From assembly GCA_964345365.1 (NCBI GenBank), contig CAYFQR010000025.1, forward strand, positions 1 to 22,753: DNA of 22,753 bases, given 5' to 3'. Made by a program: the position numbers and the translations under genes. Positions 6,061 through 14,288 of this stretch are shown one piece after another (within the stretch, counting starts at the first letter, position 1; each line of letters opens with the position of its first letter). Source of the DNA: RUG754 sp964345365 (GTDB lineage: Bacteria; Bacillota; Clostridia; Peptostreptococcales; Anaerovoracaceae). The notes under the pieces are model-generated. The model was given only the letters and a program-made list of their open reading frames with translations, did no database searches and was not told the DNA's origin.

Positions 6061-9000
6061 ATGTCAAAATTCAGTGTAAAAAAACCGCTCACGGTCATAG
6101 TGGCAGTTATAATGATTATCGCACTCGGCATAGTATCGGTGCTCAAGATGACACCGGATCTTTTGCCGTCTATTGACTTGCCATACATTGTGGTCATGAC
6201 GACATATATGGGAGCCACTCCGAAAGAAGTCGAGGAGCAGGTCACGAAGCCTCTTGAAAAGAGTCTTGCAACTATCGAAAACCTCAAGTCGATTCAATCG
6301 AACTCATCCGCGGACTTTTCCGTAATCCTCATGGAGTTTGAAAACGGCTCCTCCATGGATACGGCCTCCGTGGAAACCCTCCAAAACGTCGATCTCGTAG
6401 AAGGGAGCTGGGGAGAGGATATCGGCTCGCCTATCATAATGAAGATAAATCCTACCATGATTCCGATTATGGTGGCTTCCGTTGACATGGAAGGATATGA
6501 GACTGAAAGACTATCGGAGTTTCTGAACAAAACGATAATACCGGAGCTTGAAGGCACCACGGGAGTCGCCTCAATCCAAGCGGGCGGTCTGGTTGAATCC
6601 GAAATAAACGTATTCATAAACGAAGACAAGATAGAAAAACTGAACAACAAGCTCATAGCCAAGATAAACGGTGAAATGTCTTCGGCCAGAGTCAAGATAG
6701 ACAAGGGGCTAAAAGAAATCAGAAAGGCGGAGTCCAAGCTCGACAAGCAAAAAACAGAGTTCGAAAAACAAAAAAGCGAAACCTATGATGAGCTTTCGGC
6801 TACGCTGACCGAACTCGATTCGGGTGTGGCTACAGCAGTTGCAAATGCCGAGGATGCCATGGCGGCCGCACAGCTGCCTGAACTGAAAGCGGGCTACCAA
6901 GCCGCCGAGCGAGGCACCTACGATGCAATCGAAAATTTCCGCGATGCTGAGGGAGAGCTCACGAAAGCCGAGAAAAAACTCAAATCCGCTAAAAACGATT
7001 TGCTGAATGCGCGTGCGGGCTTGGATAGACGGGCTAACGAGGCCCTCAAAAAAGCGAACCTCGGCTCATTGATAACAATAGACATGGTTTCGGGTCTTTT
7101 GAAAGGACAGAACTTCGATATGCCGGCAGGCTATATCCAAAAAGGCAAGGCTAAATACCTCGTTTCGGTCGGCGATAAACTGAGCAGCCGCAAGCAGATA
7201 AAAAATCTCTTCCTCTTTAATGTTGAGGGGCTCGGAGATATTCAAATAAAAGATGTTTGCGATGTAGTGACCACTGACAACAGCAAAGAAGTCTACGCCT
7301 CGATTGACGGGAAGCCGAGTGTGGTTTTGACATTCTCCAAGCAGAGTAACTATGAAACGACCGTTGTATCGAATAATATAAAAGACAGATTTGAGGAACT
7401 CAAGGATGAATATGAAGGACTGAACTTCACTGCCCTCATGGATCAAGGCGAGTACATATACCTTATAATTGAAGCGATACTTAGCAGCCTTCTCTATGGC
7501 GCACTGTTTGCCGTGCTTGTTTTGCTCCTATTTTTGAGAGACTTTAAGCCTACATTTATCACGCTGCTTTCTATACCTGTGAGTTTGACCTTTGCGATAG
7601 TACTCATGTACTTCTCCGGAGTAACGATAAACCTGATTTCACTGTCGGGACTTGCCGTTGCCGTCGGAATGCTCGTCGATAACTCAATAGTCGTTATCGA
7701 AAACATATTCAGACTCAGAAAACTCGGTATAGACCCTAAGAGAGCCGCAGTAGCAGGCACGAAAGAAGTCGCATCCGCAATCACATCATCGACGCTTACT
7801 ACGGTTTGCGTGTTCGCACCTATACTATTTATCACGGGAATTACGAGACAGCTGTTCTCGGATATGGCTCTCACCATTACATATTCGCTTGCCGCATCGC
7901 TTATTATTGCACTTACTCTCGTGCCGGCGCTTGCAGCGAACATGCTCTCTAAAAAACCGAAACCGGAACCGCAAGGCGCTCTAAACTTCATAGAAACATA
8001 TAAGAGAGTGCTGAATTGGAACCTAAACCACAAGTTTCTGGTACTGTTTATATCGGCAGCCTTGCTTGCGGTAACGATACATGGTTCACTCGCGAAAGGC
8101 CTGATACTTTTTCCCGACATGTCTACACCGATGATGAGCGGGCAGCTCACAATGGATGACAAGGACTCTTCCGTCGAAAAGACCGCAAAGACCACAGATG
8201 AAGTACTTGATATAATTGTTAACGATGTAAAAGGCGTAAAAAGCGCGGGGGCCTTGCTTGAGAGTTCAGACATGGGCAACATAACCGGAGAGACAGAGTC
8301 GGGAATTGTCAGTCTCTACGTAATAGTTGATACCGATGCGGGACTGTCGGGAGCCGAGATTGAGAAAAAAATAGAACTCGCCACGCTCGGCTTGGGCTGC
8401 AAAGTTGATATAATCAGTTCATCGTCCGTAACGGAATATACTTCTGCGCTTTACGGCTCCGGAGTGACGGTCGAGGTATATTCAAACGACCGCGCGAATC
8501 TTGAAGACAGTGCAAAAAACATAGCCTCCGTACTCTCTAAAGTTGAAGGAATCGAAAAAGTGGAAACGGGACTAAAAGATGCAGAACCGGAATACCATTT
8601 CGTCATCAAGAAGACGAAGGCAATGCGAGAAGGGCTCACCATAGCACAGATTTACATGAAAGTGAGCGAAGCTCTTACCTACGAAAAAGTCTCAACAACA
8701 GTGAGAATCGGCAGCGTTGACTATGACATAGTGGTATCAAACGGTGACGAAAAGACGGTTAAACTCAATGATCTTAAAAATCTTGAAATTGCTGACGGCG
8801 TTAAGCTGAAAGACGTCGCCACACTCGAAAAGACAAGCAGTCTGCCGTCAATAAACAGGCTCGACCAAAAGACCTATATTTCGGTAACGTCCGAACTTGA
8901 AGAAGGCTATAACATAACGCAGGTTGCCGAGAAATGCAGAGATGCCCTCGAAAAAGAAGATTTCCCTGACGATGTAAGCTATAAGTTCAGCGGTGAAAAC

Positions 9001-9561
9001 GAAAGCATCGAGGAAGCAATGAAAGACTTGTTAGAGATGATGCTGCTCGGCATTTTGCTCGTTTATCTTATAATGGTAGCTCAATTCCAGAGCTTAAGGT
9101 CACCGTTCATAGTCATGTTCACCATACCGCTCGCGTTTACGGGAGGGCTCGGGGCCCTGCTCATATTCGACAAGGAAATTTCCGTAATGGCGATGCTCGG
9201 ACTGATTATTCTTAACGGTGTAGTCGTTAATAACGGAATAGTTCTTGTCGACTATATTAACAGGCTTAGAGCCAAAGGACATAACAAGAGAGCTGCGATT
9301 ATACTCTCAGGAGCCACCAGGATGAGACCTGTGCTCATGACATCGATAACTACCATTTTAGGCCTTGTCGTAATGGCAATCGGCAAGACTGCGGGAACGG
9401 ATATGATGCAGCCGATTGCGCTTGTTTGCATAGGAGGACTCATATATGCCACGGCACTCACGCTCCTTGTGGCACCTGTAATATACGATATATTTACAGG
9501 CGAAAAATTCCGTTATGTGAAAGACAAGGACATTGATGTGTCTGACTTGATATTAGAATAG
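6061..9561 (+). CDS. RND-family efflux transporter permease with coiled-coil insertion
   Basis: This is a 1166-residue membrane transporter of the AcrB/HAE1-like RND superfamily, driven by the proton gradient. TM1 is at about residues 9-28. An extracytoplasmic domain follows, then a membrane bundle from about 465 containing the family signature GLAVAVGMLVDNSIVVIENI (530-549). The second half repeats the layout, with the signature GLIILNGVVVNNGIVLVDY near residue 1050. The usual Asp-Asp pair of TM4 is Asp540-Asn541 and the TM10 Lys position is Asn, as I recall for several Gram-positive relatives. Residues about 205-335 are a Lys/Glu/Ala-rich helical, probably coiled-coil, insertion in the first external domain. 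No membrane-fusion or outer-membrane partner is adjacent, as expected in a monoderm. The ATG at 6061 gives the standard N-terminus; its SD is weak. Substrate unknown. Confidence 0.92.
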   Translation: MSKFSVKKPLTVIVAVIMIIALGIVSVLKMTPDLLPSIDLPYIVVMTTYMGATPKEVEEQVTKPLEKSLATIENLKSIQSNSSADFSVILMEFENGSSMDTASVETLQNVDLVEGSWGEDIGSPIIMKINPTMIPIMVASVDMEGYETERLSEFLNKTIIPELEGTTGVASIQAGGLVESEINVFINEDKIEKLNNKLIAKINGEMSSARVKIDKGLKEIRKAESKLDKQKTEFEKQKSETYDELSATLTELDSGVATAVANAEDAMAAAQLPELKAGYQAAERGTYDAIENFRDAEGELTKAEKKLKSAKNDLLNARAGLDRRANEALKKANLGSLITIDMVSGLLKGQNFDMPAGYIQKGKAKYLVSVGDKLSSRKQIKNLFLFNVEGLGDIQIKDVCDVVTTDNSKEVYASIDGKPSVVLTFSKQSNYETTVVSNNIKDRFEELKDEYEGLNFTALMDQGEYIYLIIEAILSSLLYGALFAVLVLLLFLRDFKPTFITLLSIPVSLTFAIVLMYFSGVTINLISLSGLAVAVGMLVDNSIVVIENIFRLRKLGIDPKRAAVAGTKEVASAITSSTLTTVCVFAPILFITGITRQLFSDMALTITYSLAASLIIALTLVPALAANMLSKKPKPEPQGALNFIETYKRVLNWNLNHKFLVLFISAALLAVTIHGSLAKGLILFPDMSTPMMSGQLTMDDKDSSVEKTAKTTDEVLDIIVNDVKGVKSAGALLESSDMGNITGETESGIVSLYVIVDTDAGLSGAEIEKKIELATLGLGCKVDIISSSSVTEYTSALYGSGVTVEVYSNDRANLEDSAKNIASVLSKVEGIEKVETGLKDAEPEYHFVIKKTKAMREGLTIAQIYMKVSEALTYEKVSTTVRIGSVDYDIVVSNGDEKTVKLNDLKNLEIADGVKLKDVATLEKTSSLPSINRLDQKTYISVTSELEEGYNITQVAEKCRDALEKEDFPDDVSYKFSGENESIEEAMKDLLEMMLLGILLVYLIMVAQFQSLRSPFIVMFTIPLAFTGGLGALLIFDKEISVMAMLGLIILNGVVVNNGIVLVDYINRLRAKGHNKRAAIILSGATRMRPVLMTSITTILGLVVMAIGKTAGTDMMQPIALVCIGGLIYATALTLLVAPVIYDIFTGEKFRYVKDKDIDVSDLILE

Positions 9562-9704
9562 AGGCGGCATGCATGTATCCGACCTGATATTAAAAAGTCG
9601 ACAGTATACATGTTTCCTGACTTAATTAGAGAGAAACGGCAACGGACATTTCGGTGATGATTTTAGAGAAACGCCTTGATATATCTGACTTTGTATTAGA
9701 ATAG
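9534..9704 (+). repeat. Decayed copies of the 3' end of the RND gene
   Basis: The last 28 bp of the RND gene (9534-9561, encoding DVSDLILE and stop) recur downstream. 9677-9704 matches 24 of 28 bases and encodes DISDFVLE plus a stop. 9571-9597 encodes HVSDLILK. 9607-9633 is a poorer copy. A short frame, ATG 9657 to TAG 9704, reads MILEKRLDISDFVLE, which parallels the gene's own end. The 222 bp between the RND gene and rnhA otherwise contain no gene. Remnants of former tandem RND copies is an inference. Confidence 0.6.
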
Positions 9705-9783
9705 CAGGGGGCACTGCGTGGTTAAAAGAACTAAATTACTGTAAACAAGAGCGAAAAAACTACTATACAAAAAGAGAAAAATT

Positions 9784-10338
9784 ATGGCTAAATTAAAGAT
9801 ATATACCGACGGCGGATGCTCTAACAACCAAGAAGAAACAAACTTCGGCGGCTGGGGCGCCGTACTCGAATACGGAGAAGTTAAAAAAGAAATTTACGGC
9901 GGCGAAGCAGACACCACGAATAACAGGATGGAGCTCACCGCGGTAATCGAAGCACTCAAAGCTCTAAAAAAAGAAGGGCTTGATGTCGATATATTCAGCG
10001 ATTCGTCATATGTTGTAAATTGCTTCAGAGAGAAATGGCACATAAACTGGGAAAAGAACGGCTGGAAAACCTCAAAAAAAGAACCTGTGGAGAATAAGGA
10101 ACTATGGGAAGAACTACTTGGCCTTGTACGTAAACACAGATGTAATTTTTTCAGAGTAAAGGGGCATGTGAATCTTGAGTCTAAGGTAGTTGATTTTGAA
10201 AAGTTATATGAAAAGTTCGTCGAATGGAACGGTGCGCGATTTTCTTTTGAAGATTTCAAGCACGTTACCGAGATGAATAACAGAGCGGACGAGCTTGCGA
10301 ATATAGGGATAGACGAGATAAAGAATGCTCCGTTTTAG
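9784..10338 (+). CDS. rnhA: Ribonuclease HI with extended C-terminal loop
   Basis: RNase HI cuts the RNA strand of RNA-DNA hybrids, removing primers and R-loops. All four metal-binding acidic residues are visible: Asp9 (YTDGGC), Glu50 (NNRMEL), Asp73 (FSDSSYV) and Asp169 (NNRADELA). The catalytic-loop His is His128 (VKGH). The substrate-handling stretch W-HINWEKNGWKTSKKEPVENKELW is also present. At 184 residues it is longer than the usual 150-160: His128 and Asp169 are about 41 residues apart against roughly 10 in the E. coli enzyme, because of an inserted helical segment (about 131-164). The ATG follows a weak SD (AAAGAG). rlmH starts 11 nt after its stop, so the two are probably cotranscribed. 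Confidence 0.95.
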   Translation: MAKLKIYTDGGCSNNQEETNFGGWGAVLEYGEVKKEIYGGEADTTNNRMELTAVIEALKALKKEGLDVDIFSDSSYVVNCFREKWHINWEKNGWKTSKKEPVENKELWEELLGLVRKHRCNFFRVKGHVNLESKVVDFEKLYEKFVEWNGARFSFEDFKHVTEMNNRADELANIGIDEIKNAPF

Positions 10339-10349
10339 GAAGCGAAAAT

Positions 10350-10829
10350 ATGAACATACAGATTATTTGCATTGGAAAACTGAAAGAAAAATATTGGCAA
10401 GAGGCAATTCGCGAATACTCCAAGCGCCTTTCAAGCTACTGCATACTTGAAATATCGGAGCTTAAAGAAACGCCGCTTCCTGCGAATTCTTCCGGTGCCG
10501 ATGAAGAAAAAGTTAAAATTTCTGAGGGCAGAGATATTTTGAAAGCGGTGCGTGACGGCAGTTATGTTATAAGCCTCGAAATTAAGGGAAAGAAACTGAC
10601 GTCCGAAAACCTCGCCGAGAAGATAGAAAATCTTGGTATCGATGGAAAGAGCAATGTCGCATTTATAATAGGCGGAAGTCTTGGGCTGAGCGAAGAAGTA
10701 AGTAAGAGGGCTGACTTCAAGCTCAGCTTTTCAGATATGACCTTTCCGCATCAGATGATGAGAGTAATACTGCTCGAACAAATCTACAGAAGCTTCAAAA
10801 TCATAAGGAACGAAACATATCATAAATAG
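10350..10829 (+). CDS. rlmH: 23S rRNA (pseudouridine1915-N3)-methyltransferase RlmH
   Basis: RlmH methylates pseudouridine 1915 in helix 69 of 23S rRNA using S-adenosylmethionine. The 159-residue length is exactly that of the family. The SPOUT trefoil-knot motifs are in place: FIIGGSLGLSEEV (about 105-117), LSFSDMTFPHQMMRVILLEQIYR (125-147) and the C-terminal NETYHK, equivalent to the usual PYHK end. The N-terminal MNIQIICIGKLKEKYWQEAI and EYSKRL are also typical. AGGAAG lies 9 nt before the ATG. It sits in a probable rnhA-rlmH-DUF2284 operon, with 22 nt to the next start. Confidence 0.97.
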   Translation: MNIQIICIGKLKEKYWQEAIREYSKRLSSYCILEISELKETPLPANSSGADEEKVKISEGRDILKAVRDGSYVISLEIKGKKLTSENLAEKIENLGIDGKSNVAFIIGGSLGLSEEVSKRADFKLSFSDMTFPHQMMRVILLEQIYRSFKIIRNETYHK

Positions 10830-10851
10830 ACGATGCGAGAGGGTGGAGAAA

Positions 10852-11403
10852 ATGATTGTAGATAGTAAAGTAATAGCAAGCGTATTAAATGATAACGGAA
10901 TTTGTGATTTCAAAATCATAGATGTTAAAGACAATGTTATAGTTGAAGATTGGGTGAGATTTCACTGCATGTTCGGATGCCCGAGCTATGGGAACTCAGG
11001 AACCTGCCCACCTGCCTTGCCGCCTGTGGCTGAATGCAGAGCAATGGTAATGAGCTATAAAAAAGCCGTTATCATGCGTTTTGACATTCCATATGTAAAT
11101 GAAAATCAGTATGAAGAAGAAATTAAAGCATACAAGAGAAAGCTGATTACGACCGAAAAAGAGCTGTTCAAAGAGGGATATTATAAGGCTTTTTTGCTTT
11201 CGCTGGATGAGTGCCGGCTATGCGAAAAATGCGTTTGCGGAAGCGACAGAACAAAATGCATAAATCCGATGGAAGCGCGTCCATCTATGGAGGGGCTCGG
11301 AATCAGCGTTTTTGATACGGTAATTAACGCTGGATACGACATTCGCGTGCTGCAGGAATTCGGAGAAATGACGAATAGATTTGCCATGATACTGCTTGAT
11401 TAG
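10852..11403 (+). CDS. DUF2284 family predicted metal-binding protein
   Basis: This is a 183-residue Cys-rich protein of the DUF2284 family, thought to bind metal or an Fe-S cluster; no reaction is established. The conserved blocks are FGCPSYGNSGTCPPALPP near residue 40 and the cluster C-x2-C-x2-C-x-C followed by C in DECRLCEKCVCGSDRTKC near residue 125. NPMEARPSMEGLGISVF and a NRFAMILLD end are also typical. The ATG at 10852 is preferred because GAGGGTGGAG lies 4-5 nt upstream; a GTG at 10843 within that SD is less likely. It is probably the last gene of the rnhA-rlmH unit. The 154 bp after it contain no gene that I can see. Confidence 0.88.
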   Translation: MIVDSKVIASVLNDNGICDFKIIDVKDNVIVEDWVRFHCMFGCPSYGNSGTCPPALPPVAECRAMVMSYKKAVIMRFDIPYVNENQYEEEIKAYKRKLITTEKELFKEGYYKAFLLSLDECRLCEKCVCGSDRTKCINPMEARPSMEGLGISVFDTVINAGYDIRVLQEFGEMTNRFAMILLD

Positions 11404-11557
11404 AGGAACACATTAAGATGAATATAGGCAAGCCGATTAGATAAATCTCGGTTCAATGAAGCTTAGCAATGGACTGTTTCGGGTTTGAGATATGACAGCA
11501 CAGATGAAATTAAAAACTTAAGGAAAACTGAAATATAAAATGGAAAGGGACGAAAAA

Positions 11558-11944
11558 ATGCTTTTATTAGGAGTAAGAGAAGAAGACGGTTAGCTTTTGT
11601 CAACATTTAATCTGACATATCCTGCGGGATGGGAGAATATCTTAAAAGCTGTCAGCAAAGCTTACAATTACTACGAAGATGCAGAGATTTTGGTAGATGA
11701 TAAAAAAATGGATGTGTCTTCGGCAGAGGATATTTTGAAATTTGAAGAAGCATGGAAGCTGACTATTCGCGGAATGTCGAAAATGATTAAAGCACCAATC
11801 ATGATAACATTCTTCAATCAGGTTAAGACGGTAAATGTAACGGTGCCATGCATGTCAGGAGAATTCGAAAAAGCCGATTATGAAAAATTTAACCTCTCGC
11901 TTGGGGAATACATGGATAGCATAGAGATTGCGATGCATAGCTGA
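11558..11944 (+). pseudogene. Unknown protein gene interrupted by an in-frame TAG
   Basis: An ATG at 11558 with an upstream AAAGGGA opens the frame MLLLGVREEDG, then TAG at 11591-11593, then the same frame continues LLSTFNLTYPAGWENIL for about 115 more residues to TGA at 11942. The downstream part looks like real protein (acidic, mixed alpha/beta, no membrane segment), ending YMDSIEIAMHS. It could start by itself at TTG 11597, but the sequence before that TTG has only a weak GAAGAAG. The simplest reading is a 128-codon gene with one nonsense mutation at codon 12. I do not recognise the family. Confidence 0.55.
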
Positions 11945-12003
11945 ATGTGTAGCATTTAACGGGCAAAAAATCACCCGTTTGAGTTATAGGAGGGAACAGA
12001 CGA

Positions 12004-12507
12004 GTGACCAAACATCAAACAATTACACACCCGCTTCGGCCTCTTTTTCAAGCCGATTCAAAGATATTAATCTTGGGCTCATTTCCATCCGTCAAAACCA
12101 GAGAATACGGTTTCTTTTACGGGCATCCGCAAAATCGCTTCTGGCCTTTGCTTGAACGGATTTTTGAGGTGAATCTGAATACGGACATTGAAGAAAGAAG
12201 AGCCTTTCTTCTTGATAATCATATTGCAGTTTATGATGTTATATACCGCTGCGATATCATCGGTTCGAGTGACGCAAGTATTCAAAATGTAGTTCCGTCG
12301 GATTTAAGCCCTATTTTCAAGAAAGCGGATATAAGGCAAGTTTTTTGCAACGGCGGGACATCTTATCGCTATTATCGAAAATATCAGGAATCGAAAACCG
12401 GGGCTAAAGCCATTCAGCTTCCGTCTACAAGCCCTGCCAATGCGAGAGCTTCGATGGATGATTTATATGATAAATGGAAGATAATTCGTGATTATTCAAA
12501 CATGTAA
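12004..12507 (+). CDS. Uracil-DNA-glycosylase superfamily protein (DNA-deoxyinosine glycosylase-like)
   Basis: The 167-residue protein carries the motifs of the short Mug/UDG-superfamily group annotated as DNA-deoxyinosine glycosylase: ILILGSFPSVKTREYGFFYGHPQNRFW (about residues 21-47) and a late LPSTSPANARASMDDL block (about 139-154) that forms the other side of the active site. Such enzymes remove deaminated bases from DNA as the first step of base excision repair; the exact substrate here is inferred. The GTG start at 12004 is chosen because AGGAGGG (11988-11994) lies 9 nt upstream. The frame is full length and intact, in contrast to the genes on either side. A small inverted repeat AACGGG/CCCGTT (11958-11979) precedes the SD. 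Confidence 0.87.
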   Translation: MTKHQTITHPLRPLFQADSKILILGSFPSVKTREYGFFYGHPQNRFWPLLERIFEVNLNTDIEERRAFLLDNHIAVYDVIYRCDIIGSSDASIQNVVPSDLSPIFKKADIRQVFCNGGTSYRYYRKYQESKTGAKAIQLPSTSPANARASMDDLYDKWKIIRDYSNM

Positions 12508-12539
12508 TCGTGGAGGGAAATTGGAATTTGCGGGACAAA

Positions 12540-13339
12540 ATGAAGCGATTCAAAAAGCTGCTGCTTCCGGTCATAATACTTTTGATATTTTAGACAATAG
12601 CTATTGTCTTATGGTTGACCAAAGATAATATTTTTTACTTGTTTAATTTTAGCTATATCGGCATATCAATCTCTTTGGGTGTTTTCCTGTTGATAGTTAA
12701 ATATAAATATGCAAGACGTGTTGTTCAATTGCTTGTCGGCATGTATATGCTTGTTTATCTTGGATTGATTTGCAATGAAAATATGCAGATTGAAGGCTTT
12801 TGGTATTATCTGTTTATGGGAACATTTGAGGCTGCAACTATTCATTATGCCGTAGCAAAGATATTCGGACCTCTCATATTCGGGCGTGGCTGGTGTGGTT
12901 ATGCATGTTGGACAGCGATGGTTTTAGATTTTTGGCATATAAAGTTGCAAAAAAACAAAGGTCAAAAATAGGTTGGATACGGTACATTGTATTTATTTCG
13001 TCTTTTATATTTGTATCACTGCTATTCCTTACTAAAGCATTAAATATAGAGCAAATAATGTTTTGGGCATTCATCAGCGGAAGCATCGCCTATTACTGCG
13101 TAGGTATTGTTCTTGCTTACGCTTTTGAGGATAATAGAGCATTTTGCAAATATATTTGTCCAATCACAGTTTTTTTGAAACCGATGAGCTATTTTTCGAT
13201 TTTGCGAATAAAGTGCGACAAAGACAAGTGTATATCTTGCAACAAATGTAAACAGGTAGCCAAAAACTTTAAGTATGAGGCAGATGAATATAGACAAGCC
13301 GGCCAGGCAAAAAGACATCAGGGTACTGAAGCACTGTAA
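12540..13339 (+). pseudogene. Broken NapH/YccM-like 4Fe-4S membrane protein gene
   Basis: The family has several membrane helices, a cytoplasmic CxxxC pair and ferredoxin-type clusters, and moves electrons at the membrane. Frame 1 opens at ATG 12540 with MKRFKKLLLPVIILLIF, meets TAG at 12591-12593, then continues through two or three membrane helices to FGRGWCGYACWTAMVLDF. There it fails: the T run 12929-12933 is one base short, and the continuation LAYKVAKKQRSKIGWIRY lies in the next frame. Frame 2 carries on through two helices, FCKYICPITVFL and CDKDKCISCNKCKQV. The following CP and the second cluster are not recognisable, and the frame stops at 13337. At least three defects are visible, so the gene is dead unless the first two are sequencing errors. 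Confidence 0.75.
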
Positions 13340-13423
13340 CATAAAAAACGAGATAGAAGATTCAAAAGAAGCAAAAGGCTTGATTGTCGTAAATAAATGC
13401 ACCGGCGAAGGAAAATAATCACT

Positions 13424-13972
13424 TTGTTATATATTATGAGACATGGCAAAACAGAATGGAATGCAAGGCGTAAACTGCAAGGGAGAACGGATATACCCTT
13501 GAACGATGAGGGTAGACTTATGGCAAAAAAAGCGCACGAAGAATATAAGTCGGTAAACATAGACGTGTGCTATTGTTCTCCTTTAATCAGGGCTGTGGAA
13601 ACGGCGCATATAATGCTCAGCAACAGAAATATCCCGATAATAGAAGACGAGCGGCTTGTTGAAATGAGTTTTGGCGACTATGAGGGGCTTGAGAAGAGTT
13701 TTCAAATCCCCGATTGTCCGATTAATATTATATTTGATAAACCTGAGAAATATACAGAATCTATCGGAGGAGCGGAAACGTTTTCACAGTTATTCGCGAG
13801 AACCGGAGAGTTCCTGAGAGAAATAATTGAGCCGCAATTACAAGAGGGAAAAGACATACTTATCGTAGGGCACGGTGCAATGAATGCAAGCCTCATAAGT
13901 CAAATAAAGGGGGTGCCGATTGAGGAGTTTTGGAGCGCAGGGCTGGAGCAATGTAAGCTGATTGAGCTTTAA
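13424..13972 (+). CDS. Histidine phosphatase (phosphoglycerate mutase-like) family protein
   Basis: This 182-residue cytoplasmic phosphatase has the branch-1 signature: LYIMRHGKTEWNARRKLQGR with catalytic His7 in RHG, LNDEGRLMA, the second Arg in SPLIRAVETA (Arg56), Glu80 in VEMSFGDYEG, and the second His in LIVGHGAMNA (His150). Relatives include CobC-type alpha-ribazole phosphatases and broad-specificity phosphatases; no cobalamin genes are nearby, so the substrate is open. I place the start at TTG 13424, which gives the usual N-terminus two residues before the first strand and has GAAGGAAA about 9 nt upstream. An ATG at 13397 would add nine basic residues and overlap the SD. The gene is intact and apparently alone. 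Confidence 0.88.
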   Translation: MLYIMRHGKTEWNARRKLQGRTDIPLNDEGRLMAKKAHEEYKSVNIDVCYCSPLIRAVETAHIMLSNRNIPIIEDERLVEMSFGDYEGLEKSFQIPDCPINIIFDKPEKYTESIGGAETFSQLFARTGEFLREIIEPQLQEGKDILIVGHGAMNASLISQIKGVPIEEFWSAGLEQCKLIEL

Positions 13973-14009
13973 GTGATGAAGTGCATTAGATACAGCTTGA
14001 AATAGATAA

Positions 14010-14138
14010 ATCCCAATTTGTCGGATTGAAAAATTCCGGGGTGTTGTACCGGAGATTGCCGATACCACTGATGTCAAACGAATGCCACACTCGGAAAAGC
14101 TTGATATCATGGAATTTTATGAATACAAAAATAGCTAA
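14010..14138 (+). pseudogene. Protein-like C-terminal remnant in the 13973-14288 gap
   Basis: This gap of about 315 bp has no intact gene. One frame from a TAA at 14007 to a TAA at 14136 reads 42 residues ending GVVPEIADTTDVKRMPHSEK, LDIMEFYEYKNS. It looks like the end of a real protein but has no good start or SD. I do not recognise it. The rest is AT-rich, with a T-rich stretch at 14190-14210 after a weak CCG/CGG pairing. Confidence 0.3.
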
Positions 14139-14288
14139 AAACAGCGTTTTATTTTAGACTTCTCCACAGGCGCCGGCTGCTTGTCGGTTTTTCTCTCTTT
14201 TTCGCAATCGGGCATATTTATATGATGCAAAAAACGCAGTAAAGGTTTAAAATGAAATTAAGATAAATTATAAATTTTGGAGGAGATT

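Noticed and set aside
7494..8282. Minus-strand open frame of 262 codons inside the RND gene
   Set aside because: It is antisense to the conserved RND membrane domain, has Ser/Ile/Thr-rich composition typical of shadows, and no SD.
12521..12628. 35-codon frame from TTG 12521 overlapping the start of the Fe-S membrane gene
   Set aside because: It has a GGAGGG nearby and reads like protein, but the other frame gives a clear membrane-signal N-terminus continuous with a known family. The overlap makes this frame more likely chance.
14160..14215. Terminator at the CCGGCTGCTTGTCGG stretch
   Set aside because: Only three base pairs form before the T-rich stretch; too weak.
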